From Candidatus Omnitrophota bacterium (GTDB lineage Bacteria > Omnitrophota > Gorgyraeia > Gygaellales > Profunditerraquicolaceae), in NCBI GenBank assembly GCA_029571225.1, contig JAKPTF010000049.1:1-32098 (forward strand): a stretch of DNA of 32,098 nucleotides, written 5' to 3'. This document shows positions 25,279 through 32,098 of this stretch, one piece after another (positions within the stretch are counted from its first letter, which is position 1; each line of letters begins with the position of its first letter). The notes below the pieces were generated by a model. The model had not been told where the DNA came from. It saw only the letters and a list, made by a program, of their open reading frames with translations, and did not search any database. The position numbers and the translations under genes are program-made.

Positions 25279-26229
25279 GTGATAATTCTTCATAAAGAAT
25301 TTAATTCTATGTTCCGTATTATCAATAGGTTAGCTAAAGCGTCTTTGATTTTGGTGGTTGGGTGTCAGGCGCAGATGCCGATGTACCACGAGACGCAGCT
25401 TTTGATGGGCACGTACGTTGAGGTCATATCGCCTGATAGAAACGCCAGCCGCATCGTGTTCGATGAGATCAGGAGGATCGAAGGTTTTTTGAGTAAATAC
25501 GATCCCGAAAGCGAATTGTCGAAATTGAACGCGAAGGGGACGGTGACGGCCGGACCTGACCTGCATTATCTATTAACCAGGTCAAAGGAATTTTGGTTCG
25601 CTACTGACGGCGCATTTGATATCACGGTCGGGCCGCTGATGGACCTGTGGGGTTTTACGACAAAGAATTTCCGTCAGCCGCAGGAGGAGGAGATACCGAA
25701 GGCGCAGGCGCTGGTCGGCATGAATAAAATCATTTTTCATCCGGGAAATAATGTGGTAGAATTTACTGTTCCCGGAATGAAGATCGACCTCGGAGGCCTT
25801 GGAAAAGGCTATGCGGTCGACCGCGCAGTCGCCTTGCTGCGCGCGAAAGGTATCCGCAACTGCCTGGTGAACGCCGGAGGCCAGATCCATTGCCTCGGCA
25901 CCAACAGCGGCAAACCGTGGCGCATCGCGGTCAGGGACCCCCGCGGCAGGAGATTCCGGGGGGCGTTCGATCTCGCCGACAGGGCGGTCGCTACCTCAGG
26001 CGACTATGAGCAGTATTTCATAGCCGGGGGCAAACGTTTTTCTCATATCATGGATCCCCGGACCGGCAGGCCGTCGGATTCCGGCGTGATTTCCGCCACG
26101 GTCATCGCCGATGACGGGCTGACCGCCGATTTTCTCGCAACGTCGCTGGTCGTCATGGGCAAAGAAAAAGGCATGGCATTGCTGCAGCGGTTTCCCGGCG
26201 TCGAAGCGAAGATCATCGAAAGACCATAG
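25279..26229 (+). CDS. apbE: FAD:protein FMN transferase, probable lipoprotein
   Basis: A 316-residue ApbE-family enzyme that attaches FMN to Thr or Ser of target proteins outside the cytoplasm. A signal with lipobox VVGC sits near residue 29 (19 if started at 25309). The core has LLMGTYVEV, DPESELSKLN, IDLGGLGKGYAVDRA and NAGGQI, then SHIMDPRTGRP and the Mg-binding block DGLTADFLAT. The GTG at 25279 was chosen because AAGGA lies 9 nt upstream; ATG 25309 is a good alternative without a site. The first 100 nt are much more AT-rich than the surroundings. No obvious flavoprotein target (such as an Rnf or Nqr subunit) is in the window. Confidence 0.92.
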   Translation: MIILHKEFNSMFRIINRLAKASLILVVGCQAQMPMYHETQLLMGTYVEVISPDRNASRIVFDEIRRIEGFLSKYDPESELSKLNAKGTVTAGPDLHYLLTRSKEFWFATDGAFDITVGPLMDLWGFTTKNFRQPQEEEIPKAQALVGMNKIIFHPGNNVVEFTVPGMKIDLGGLGKGYAVDRAVALLRAKGIRNCLVNAGGQIHCLGTNSGKPWRIAVRDPRGRRFRGAFDLADRAVATSGDYEQYFIAGGKRFSHIMDPRTGRPSDSGVISATVIADDGLTADFLATSLVVMGKEKGMALLQRFPGVEAKIIERP

Positions 26230-26232
26230 AGT

Positions 26233-27576
26233 ATGAACCAGAACAAGATCGATATCAACAAACCGACACCCAATCCGGTCTTTACGTATTTTTCGGATCT
26301 CATTGACCGCGACATCGTGGATTTCCGCAACGAATTTGTCGGCCAGCTCTACGACATCATCGTCAAGGTCGCCCAGGTTTATCCTCAATCTGCGGGCCTG
26401 ATCGTGCGCAGAGGGTTCCCTAACCGCAAATACGCGCTCGTCAACTGGGAGCATGTCGAAGAGCTCAATCCCCGGGAGATCAAGCTCAAGCTCGAAAAGT
26501 CTTCGATCGTCTTCGCGGAAAAGCACGATAATAAGGAAGAGCTTTCCCTTCGCCGGGATATCCTCGATCAGCAGGTCGTTGACACATACAACCACCGCGT
26601 CATCCGCGTCAACGACATTCATTTTCTGCGCGTCGAGAATGCCCTGACCGTCGCGCACGTCGATATCGGCGCAAGGGGGCTCGTGCGCAGGCTCGGGTTC
26701 GAAAAGTTCCTGGATTTTGCAGTCAGGACATTCAACCCCCACGCGCGCTATCTGCGGCTGGAGCGACTGATTCCCTGGAAGTATATCCAGCCCCTCACCA
26801 TCAATCCCTCGAGCATGACCATCAAGATCAACGTGCCGCAGAAACAATTGACCAATATCCCCGCGGCTGACCTGGGCGAGATCATCCAGGATCTGCCCCT
26901 GCAGGATCAGATCGCGCTTTTCAAGACCCTGGATCTTCCGACCCGCGCCAAGGTGTTCATGAACATAGATTTCAAGACGCAGCAGCAGATGATCGACGAG
27001 CTCGGGTACGCCGAGATCGCCACTATCCTGAACTTCCTGCCGTCCGACGAAGCGACCGATTTCCTCGAGCGTCTGCCGCAGGAATCCACGAAACAGTTCT
27101 TGAGCATCCTGGAGAGCAAACAGGCCAAGAAACTTTCGGAGCTGCTGGGGTATTCGGGGGATTCAGCCGGCGGCCTTATGACAACCGAGTTCCTCGCGTT
27201 TAAAAAAGGCACGGCCATCGCGGAGATCATCAAGGCTATCAGGGAAAAGACGTTCAAGGTCGAACCGGCCCAGTTCGTCTATGTCGTCGATGATGAACAG
27301 CATCTGGTCGCGTCTATCAATTTCAAGAGGCTTATGCTCGCGCCGCCGGATGATCCTGTCGAGAAACACACGTTCCCCAAGACCTATTACGTGAACCTGA
27401 ATTCGAGCGTCAAAGAGGTTGCCTATCTCATGGAGAAATACAAATATTACGCCATCCCCGTCGTGGACGACCATAATGTCTTAAAAGGCATCGTCACGGT
27501 TGACGATGTGCTCAGCCAGGTCATTGCGATCGCCTGGCGAAGGCTCAAGAAAATCAACATTACTCCGAAACAATGA
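26233..27576 (+). CDS. Soluble PRC-barrel / MgtE-N / CBS regulatory protein
   Basis: A 447-residue protein without membrane segments. Two PRC-barrel-like modules come first (about 20-85 and 100-165; FVGQLYDIIVKV, LDQQVVDTYNHRVIRVNDI). A helical MgtE N-terminal domain follows (about 200-310; EIIQDLPLQDQIALFKTLD, FLPSDEATDFLERLP), then the MgtE-like GYSGDSAGGLMTTEF and a CBS pair (about 320-435). In MgtE channels these N and CBS parts sense Mg2+ and gate the pore, but the pore is absent here. The stop overlaps the start of the NRAMP-like transporter by 4 nt. I infer that it senses Mg2+ or another ligand and controls that transporter. It starts 4 nt after apbE. Confidence 0.85.
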   Translation: MNQNKIDINKPTPNPVFTYFSDLIDRDIVDFRNEFVGQLYDIIVKVAQVYPQSAGLIVRRGFPNRKYALVNWEHVEELNPREIKLKLEKSSIVFAEKHDNKEELSLRRDILDQQVVDTYNHRVIRVNDIHFLRVENALTVAHVDIGARGLVRRLGFEKFLDFAVRTFNPHARYLRLERLIPWKYIQPLTINPSSMTIKINVPQKQLTNIPAADLGEIIQDLPLQDQIALFKTLDLPTRAKVFMNIDFKTQQQMIDELGYAEIATILNFLPSDEATDFLERLPQESTKQFLSILESKQAKKLSELLGYSGDSAGGLMTTEFLAFKKGTAIAEIIKAIREKTFKVEPAQFVYVVDDEQHLVASINFKRLMLAPPDDPVEKHTFPKTYYVNLNSSVKEVAYLMEKYKYYAIPVVDDHNVLKGIVTVDDVLSQVIAIAWRRLKKINITPKQ

Positions 27577-28808
27577 GCAAGATCAAGAAATTCTGGCGTG
27601 AAACGGTTATTTTTCTTTCGATCCTGGGGCCGGGACTCATCACCGCCAACGTGGACAACGACGCCGGCGGCATCACCACGTATTCCGTGGCGGGGGCGCA
27701 TTTCGGGTTTTCATTATTGTGGTCGTTCATCCCGATCATCATCGCGCTCATCGTCATCCAGGAGATGTCCAGCCGCATGGCGGTCGTGACCGGCAAAGGC
27801 CTGGCAGACCTTATCCGCGAAGAGTTCGGAGTGAAGGTTACGTTCTATGCGATGCTCGGCCTTATCTATTCGAACATTTTCAATACGATCGCCGAATTCG
27901 CCGGCATCGCGGCAAGCGCGGAGCTCCTGGGGATCAACAAGTTCGTTCTGGTGCCGCTGTCCGCGGTGTTCGTGTGGTTCCTGATCGTCAAGGGCACGTA
28001 TAAGTCAATAGAGAAGATATTTCTTCTGTTCTGTTTCTTTTACGTGGCGTATGTCATCAGCGCTTTCTATACGAGGCCGGATTGGGGCCATGTGGCGCAG
28101 GAGATCATACACCCCAAGATCCCTTGGAGCAGGGAATATCTGATCCTGTTGATCGCCGTTGTCGGCACGACGATAACGCCCTGGATGCAGTTTTACCAGC
28201 AGTCATCGGTCGTCGAAAAAGGCATAAAACTCTCCGATTACAAATACACGAGGCTCGATGTCATTTGCGGGGCGTTTGTGGTCAACATCGTCGCGTTCTT
28301 CATCGTGCTGGTATGCGCAAACACCCTTTTCAAGAATGGAATCCGCGTCGAGACCGCCAGCGACGCGGCGCTGGCACTGCGGCCGCTTGCCGGGGATTAC
28401 AGCTATTATCTGTTCGCCGCCGGCCTCTTCAACGCCTCGCTGTTTGCCGCGTGCATCCTGCCGCTGTCGACCGCCTATTGCGTGTGCGAAGGCATGGGCT
28501 GGGAGCTGGGATTGAACAAGAAGTTCAGGGAGGCGCCTCAATTTTATGCGCTTTATACCGCGATCATCGCCATCTCTGCGGTCGTGGTCCTTGTGCCGAA
28601 CATACCGCTGGTGCCTTTGATGATCAGCGCTCAGACAAAGAACGGCATCCTTCTGCCGTTCGTGCTTATATTCATGCTGCTTCTGGTGAACAACAAGCGC
28701 CTTATGGGCGAATACACCAACTCGCGCCTTTATAATATCATCGCCGTCACGGTCGTCGTGTTCATGATCCTGCTGTCGGCGATCCTGCTATTGACATATT
28801 ATTTCTAA
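27573..28808 (+). CDS. NRAMP-related divalent metal transporter with non-canonical metal site
   Basis: A 411-residue polytopic protein (about 11 hydrophobic segments) of the NRAMP superfamily. In helix 1 the canonical DPGN is replaced by DNDAGG (residues 28-33, after ILGPGLITANV). In helix 6 the canonical MPH is replaced by TPW (T202, P203, W204 in GTTITPWMQFY), removing the methionine that favours Mn2+ and Fe2+. Similar losses are known in NRAMP-related magnesium transporters, which move Mg2+. Together with the MgtE-type regulator overlapping it by 4 nt, Mg2+ uptake is a better guess than Mn2+. panB starts 17 nt later, with no functional tie evident. Confidence 0.85.
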   Translation: MSKIKKFWRETVIFLSILGPGLITANVDNDAGGITTYSVAGAHFGFSLLWSFIPIIIALIVIQEMSSRMAVVTGKGLADLIREEFGVKVTFYAMLGLIYSNIFNTIAEFAGIAASAELLGINKFVLVPLSAVFVWFLIVKGTYKSIEKIFLLFCFFYVAYVISAFYTRPDWGHVAQEIIHPKIPWSREYLILLIAVVGTTITPWMQFYQQSSVVEKGIKLSDYKYTRLDVICGAFVVNIVAFFIVLVCANTLFKNGIRVETASDAALALRPLAGDYSYYLFAAGLFNASLFAACILPLSTAYCVCEGMGWELGLNKKFREAPQFYALYTAIIAISAVVVLVPNIPLVPLMISAQTKNGILLPFVLIFMLLLVNNKRLMGEYTNSRLYNIIAVTVVVFMILLSAILLLTYYF

Positions 28809-28825
28809 AACGAAAGAGAAGAGCC

Positions 28826-29683
28826 ATGGAAAACAGACCATCAGTAACCGTCAAAGACATCCTTGCTTTGAAAGGCAAACGCAGGATCACGATGTTGACC
28901 GCGTACGATTACCCGACCGCGGCGCTCGTGGATCAGGCAGGGATTGATATGATCCTCGTGGGGGACTCGCTCGCTAATGTCGTGCTTGGCCTTAAATCTA
29001 CCACCGAAGTCGGTATGGCCGAAATGATCCATCACGCAAAGGCAGTGACCCGCGCAGTCACCCGCGCCATGGTCATCGGCGACATGCCGTTTGATTCATA
29101 TCAGGTCAATCCGGAGGATTGCGTTAAAAATGCCAGGCGATTCATCGATGAAGCAAAGTGCGACGGCGTGAAACTCGAATGGTTCGACCGCTGCCTTGAG
29201 GTGACAGAGAAGATCGTCAAGGCAGGGATACCGGTTGTCGGGCATATCGGCCTGACCCCCCAGACAGCGGATAAGCTCGGCGGGTTCAAGGTCCAGGGCA
29301 AGGATGCGGAGGCGGCAAAAAGGCTTATCAAGCAGGCTGAAGATTTGACTAAAATAGGGTGTTTTGCAATAACGCTTGAGTGCGTTCCTGACCAGATCGC
29401 AAAGATGATAACTGAGAAGATCAAGGTCCCCACGATCGGTATCGGCGCAGGCAAATACACCGACGGCCAGGTGCTGGTCATACACGACGCGATCGGCCTG
29501 TTCGACCGCTACACGCCCAAATTCGTCAAAAAATACATCAATCTGTCGCCGATGATCCTCGAGGCGCTGCAGCAGTATAAAAAGGAAGTGGAAGCAGGCA
29601 GTTATCCCGGCCCTGAGCACAGCTTCTCCATCAAAGACGACGAGCTTAAGAAATTGGGGTCAGACACTAAAAAAAGTGGATAA
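28826..29683 (+). CDS. panB: 3-methyl-2-oxobutanoate hydroxymethyltransferase
   Basis: A 285-residue PanB, which makes ketopantoate from alpha-ketoisovalerate and methylene-tetrahydrofolate, the first committed step to pantothenate. Typical blocks are MLTAYDYPTAALVDQAGID, LVGDSLANVVLGL, GDMPFDSYQ, VKLEWFD and GHIGLTPQ, then IGIGAGKYTDGQVLV. The TIM-barrel metal ligands lie in GDS and the following Asp motifs. AGAGAAGAG precedes ATG 28826. It supplies the substrate of panE, also in this window. It is slightly longer than many PanB proteins because of a charged C-terminal tail. Confidence 0.96.
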   Translation: MENRPSVTVKDILALKGKRRITMLTAYDYPTAALVDQAGIDMILVGDSLANVVLGLKSTTEVGMAEMIHHAKAVTRAVTRAMVIGDMPFDSYQVNPEDCVKNARRFIDEAKCDGVKLEWFDRCLEVTEKIVKAGIPVVGHIGLTPQTADKLGGFKVQGKDAEAAKRLIKQAEDLTKIGCFAITLECVPDQIAKMITEKIKVPTIGIGAGKYTDGQVLVIHDAIGLFDRYTPKFVKKYINLSPMILEALQQYKKEVEAGSYPGPEHSFSIKDDELKKLGSDTKKSG

Positions 29684-29724
29684 CTCTGGGGAAAACCCTC
29701 GTGTTTCGCCGCGTTCGGTTTTCC

Positions 29725-29752
29725 TTGCGTTTTTAGTTTAATATGCTAAAAT
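29725..29752 (+). promoter_or_regulatory. Sigma-70-type promoter for glyS
   Basis: TTGCGT (29725-29730) and TAAAAT (29747-29752) are spaced by 16 nt in the 131-nt gap after panB. This would give a leader of about 55 nt that contains the hairpin at 29779-29797. Confidence 0.6.
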
Positions 29753-29778
29753 ATGTTCCTTAATCTTTAACCTCTCAT

Positions 29779-29797
29779 AAAGGGGGATGACCCCTTT
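29779..29797 (+). promoter_or_regulatory. Hairpin in the glyS leader
   Basis: AAAGGGG (29779-29785) pairs with CCCCTTT (29791-29797) around the loop GATGA, ending 17 nt before the glyS ATG; one further T follows. No Shine-Dalgarno sequence precedes that ATG, and the GGGGG run is inside the stem. It could act as an attenuator or control initiation. It does not resemble a T-box or a glycine riboswitch. Confidence 0.45.
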
Positions 29798-29814
29798 TCC
29801 TGCTCGGACAAACA

Positions 29815-31119
29815 ATGGCAGATATAATGGAAAAAGTGGTTTCACTCTGTAAGCGCAGGGGATTCATTTTCCCCGGCAGCGACATTTACGGCGGCCTTGC
29901 CAATTCATGGGATTACGGCCCCTACGGAGTGGAGCTTAAGAATAATATCAAAAAGGCCTGGTGGAAGGCCAATGTATACATGCGCAACGACATGTACGGC
30001 ATGGACGCGGCCATCATCATGCATCCCAAGACCTGGGAGGCATCGGGCCATGTGCAGAATTTCTTCGACCTTAAGGCGGATTGCAAGAACTGCAAAAAGC
30101 GTTTTAAGGTCGCTGACCTCAAGGATACGAAAAAATGCCCCGAATGCGCAGGCGAATTGACCGAGGCGCGCCAGTTCAACCTCATGTTCAAGACGCACAC
30201 CGGGCCGGTCGAGGACGCATCGAGCCTCGCATATCTGCGGCCGGAGACCGCACAGGGTATGTTCGTCAATTTTGCCAATATCCTCGACTCGCGCCATCCC
30301 AAGCTGCCGTTCGGCCTGGCGCAGATCGGCAAATCCTTCCGCAACGAGATCACGCCGGGGAATTTTACGTTCCGCACGCGCGAGTTCGAACAGATGGAGA
30401 TCGAGTACTTCTGCAGGCCTGAAGATTCGGAAAAAGTCTATGAAGAATGGGTGGCTGCGCGCAGGCAATGGTACATGGACCTGGGCATGAAACAGGAAAA
30501 CCTGCGGTTCAGGCAGCATGGCAAGGATGAGCTTGCGCATTACGCCAAAGCATGTACTGACGTGGAATACAATTTCCCCTGGGGCTGGTCAGAGCTTGAA
30601 GGCATTGCCAACCGTACGGATTTCGACCTCAAGCAGCACGCCCAGTTCAGCGGCCAGGACCTGCGCTATTTCGACGAGGTAAAGAAAGAGAGGTTTTTTC
30701 CCTATATCATCGAACCGTCAGGCGGTGTGGACCGCTGTCTGCTGGCGTTCCTCGCCGACGCCTATCATGAAGAAAAGGTCAAGGAAGACATGCGCATTGT
30801 ACTGAAACTGCACGCAGACCTTGCGCCCATCAAAGCGGCGGTGCTGCCGCTTTTGAAGAACCGTCCCGAGCTCGTCGAGCTGGCAAAAAAAATGGCGTGG
30901 GACCTTAAGAAGGACATGGTCGCCGTCTATGACGACACCGCGGCGATCGGGAAATTATACCGCAGGCAGGACGAGGTGGGCACGATGTTCTGTGTTACGG
31001 TGGACGTGCAGTCACTCGAGGACAAGCAGGTCACGGTGCGTTTTCGCGACACCATGCAGCAGGAGCGTATACCGGCGGAAAATCTAAAAAAATATTTGTT
31101 GGAGAAAATGAATGCGTGA
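29815..31119 (+). CDS. glyS: Glycyl-tRNA synthetase, dimeric single-chain type
   Basis: A 434-residue alpha2-type class II GlyRS, the form found in eukaryotes, archaea and some bacteria, not the GlyQ/GlyS tetramer. It opens with [20 protein letters not shown] and has a zinc-like cluster CKNCKKRF...CPEC. The block [13 protein letters not shown] is the type signature, followed by motif 2 ([20 protein letters not shown]), the glycine-specific [13 protein letters not shown] and motif 3 ([15 protein letters not shown]). The C-terminal anticodon-binding domain is complete. ATG 29815 lacks a Shine-Dalgarno site; ATG 29827 would remove four residues. The tRNA-Gly at 231-304 is one likely substrate. 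Confidence 0.96.
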   Translation: MADIMEKVVSLCKRRGFIFPGSDIYGGLANSWDYGPYGVELKNNIKKAWWKANVYMRNDMYGMDAAIIMHPKTWEASGHVQNFFDLKADCKNCKKRFKVADLKDTKKCPECAGELTEARQFNLMFKTHTGPVEDASSLAYLRPETAQGMFVNFANILDSRHPKLPFGLAQIGKSFRNEITPGNFTFRTREFEQMEIEYFCRPEDSEKVYEEWVAARRQWYMDLGMKQENLRFRQHGKDELAHYAKACTDVEYNFPWGWSELEGIANRTDFDLKQHAQFSGQDLRYFDEVKKERFFPYIIEPSGGVDRCLLAFLADAYHEEKVKEDMRIVLKLHADLAPIKAAVLPLLKNRPELVELAKKMAWDLKKDMVAVYDDTAAIGKLYRRQDEVGTMFCVTVDVQSLEDKQVTVRFRDTMQQERIPAENLKKYLLEKMNA

Positions 31120-31183
31120 CGGTATCTGCCACGTCAGGCGGCGGGACGTTGCGCAAAATGAAGAAAGGGAGGGTTTCAGAGCA

Positions 31184-32098
31184 ATGGCTACGGGAAAGAA
31201 GTTCGTGTACAGTTTCGGAGGCGGCAAAGCGGACGGCAATGAGTCAATGAAAAATCTTCTGGGCGGCAAGGGCGCGAATCTTGCCGAAATGGCAGGCCAC
31301 AAAGCGCTTCGTCTGCCTGTGCCTCCGGGTTTCACCATCACAACCGAGGTCTGCACGTATTATTATCAGCACAATAAGAAATATCCCAAAGGCCTTGAAG
31401 AACAGGTGAACAAGGCGCTCGCGCAGGTCGAGAAGCTCATGGGCCGCAAGTTCGGCGACCCGACAAACCCGCTTCTGGTGTCGGTCCGTTCAGGCGCGCG
31501 CAAATCAATGCCCGGCATGATGGAGACGATCCTCAACGTCGGCCTTTCAGAAAAGACGATCCCAGGACTCATCAAGCAGTCAGGCGGCAATGACCGGTTC
31601 GTGTATGACGCATACCGCCGCCTCATCATGATGTATTCGGACGTCGTCATGGAAAAGGCTGCCGGTATCGAGCCTGCGGACGACATGGGCATCCGCAAGC
31701 AGCTCGAGCGCATCATGGACAAGCTCAAGAAGGAAAAGGGATATTCGAGCGATACCGATATGAAGACCGCGGACTTGAAAATCCTCTGCAATCAGTTTAA
31801 AGCCAAGATCAAGGAAGTCCTGGGCAAGGAATTCCCCGACGATCCCATGCAGCAGTTATGGGGCGGCATCGGCGCCGTGTTCGCGTCATGGAACGGCAAG
31901 CGCGCGGTCGCCTACCGCGTGATCGAAAAAATCCCGCATGAGTGGGGCACTGCGGTGAACGTCCAGACCATGGTGTTCGGCAATATGGGGAACGATTGCG
32001 CAACCGGCGTCGCATTTTCGCGCAACCCGGGCAACGGCGAGAACGGTTTTTACGGCGAATACCTCGTCAACGCCCAGGGCGAGGACGTTGTCGCGGGC
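31184..32098 (+). CDS. ppdK: Pyruvate, phosphate dikinase, N-terminal part (runs off window)
   Basis: The first 305 codons of PPDK, which interconverts pyruvate, ATP and Pi with PEP, AMP and PPi. It begins [12 protein letters not shown] and has [12 protein letters not shown], the P-loop-like nucleotide site [20 protein letters not shown], and [17 protein letters not shown]. The visible end, [12 protein letters not shown] and [13 protein letters not shown], is still within the ATP-grasp domain. ATG 31184 was chosen because AAAGGGAGGG ends 10 nt upstream and it gives the normal N-terminus; the frame stays open back to an ATG at 31112 inside the end of glyS. Histidine and PEP domains lie beyond the window. 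Its presence suggests PPi-linked glycolysis or gluconeogenesis. Confidence 0.95.
   Translation, partial: MATGKKFVYSFGGGKADGNESMKNLLGGKGANLAEMAGHKALRLPVPPGFTITTEVCTYYYQHNKKYPKGLEEQVNKALAQVEKLMGRKFGDPTNPLLVSVRSGARKSMPGMMETILNVGLSEKTIPGLIKQSGGNDRFVYDAYRRLIMMYSDVVMEKAAGIEPADDMGIRKQLERIMDKLKKEKGYSSDTDMKTADLKILCNQFKAKIKEVLGKEFPDDPMQQLWGGIGAVFASWNGKRAVAYRVIEKIPHEWGTAVNVQTMVFGNMGNDCATGVAFSRNPGNGENGFYGEYLVNAQGEDVVAG

Noticed and set aside
25205-25340. AT-rich patch around the start of apbE as a sign of gene transfer.
   Set aside because: The rest of apbE has base composition like its neighbours, and a gap with a hydrophobic signal sequence can account for the local AT content.
29674-29685. GTGGATAA at the end of panB resembles a reversed DnaA box core (TTATCCAC).
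   Set aside because: A single copy, mostly inside the panB coding end, with no cluster of boxes, no AT-rich unwinding region and no dnaA or dnaN nearby, so no replication origin is claimed.
29684-29814. glyS leader as a T-box or glycine riboswitch.
   Set aside because: The leader is only about 55 nt from the predicted start, with one 7-bp stem and no T-box consensus or paired aptamer elements.

Overview
The window (32,098 bp, GC-rich, nearly all genes on the + strand, many start/stop overlaps of 4 nt) reads as a dense stretch of bacterial chromosome carrying mostly housekeeping genes. No insertion sequence, prophage or CRISPR array was seen. The organism is probably an uncultured member of the PVC group or a relative, with Candidatus Omnitrophota as best guess. 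This is an inference from three things: a small basic protein that opens like the Chlamydiae/Verrucomicrobia ribosome-associated family, a eukaryote-like dimeric glycyl-tRNA synthetase, and a GuaB3-type IMP dehydrogenase. None of these proves the phylum.

Layout. 1-304: the 3' end of thiC, then tRNA-Gly(CCC) three bases after its stop. 326-6665: a tightly packed cluster with a LysM/degenerate-LytM lipoprotein, an AAA-type ATPase, a phosphoesterase, a HIT hydrolase, a dNTP triphosphohydrolase, a GAF/HD-GYP protein, a SPOR protein and the small basic protein, closed by a hairpin. 6729-8452: a site-2 protease and aroB. 8462-8524: a perfect 27-bp inverted repeat between aroB and the only minus-strand gene, a GspB/PulC-like membrane protein. 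9195-12008: a strong promoter and guaB3-guaA. 12036-15509: dnaE. 15546-18592: an HU/IHF-like gene with its own promoter, then hisS and aspS. 18668-23133: phoH, a 7TM-HD phosphohydrolase, ybeY, recO and panE. 23146-25226: a lone receiver protein overlapping polX. 25279-26229: apbE. 26233-28808: a cytosolic PRC-barrel/MgtE-N/CBS protein overlapping an NRAMP-related transporter. 28826-29683: panB. 29725-32098: glyS with its own promoter and leader hairpin, then the 5' part of ppdK.

Functional themes are translation (hisS, aspS, glyS, tRNA-Gly, small basic protein, ybeY), purine and pantothenate synthesis (guaB3-guaA, panE, panB), DNA replication and repair (dnaE, polX, recO, HU), nucleotide and second-messenger turnover (HIT, dGTPase-like, HD-GYP, 7TM-HD) and envelope work (NlpD-like, SPOR, S2P, GspB-like).

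The most unusual items are: the pairing of a soluble MgtE-type sensor with an NRAMP-like transporter lacking the canonical metal-binding motifs; an aspartyl-tRNA synthetase that appears to lack the whole bacterial GAD insertion; a 7TM-HD protein without its ectodomain; the 27-bp perfect palindrome; and a probable leaderless mRNA for the minus-strand gene. I found no defence or mobile system.
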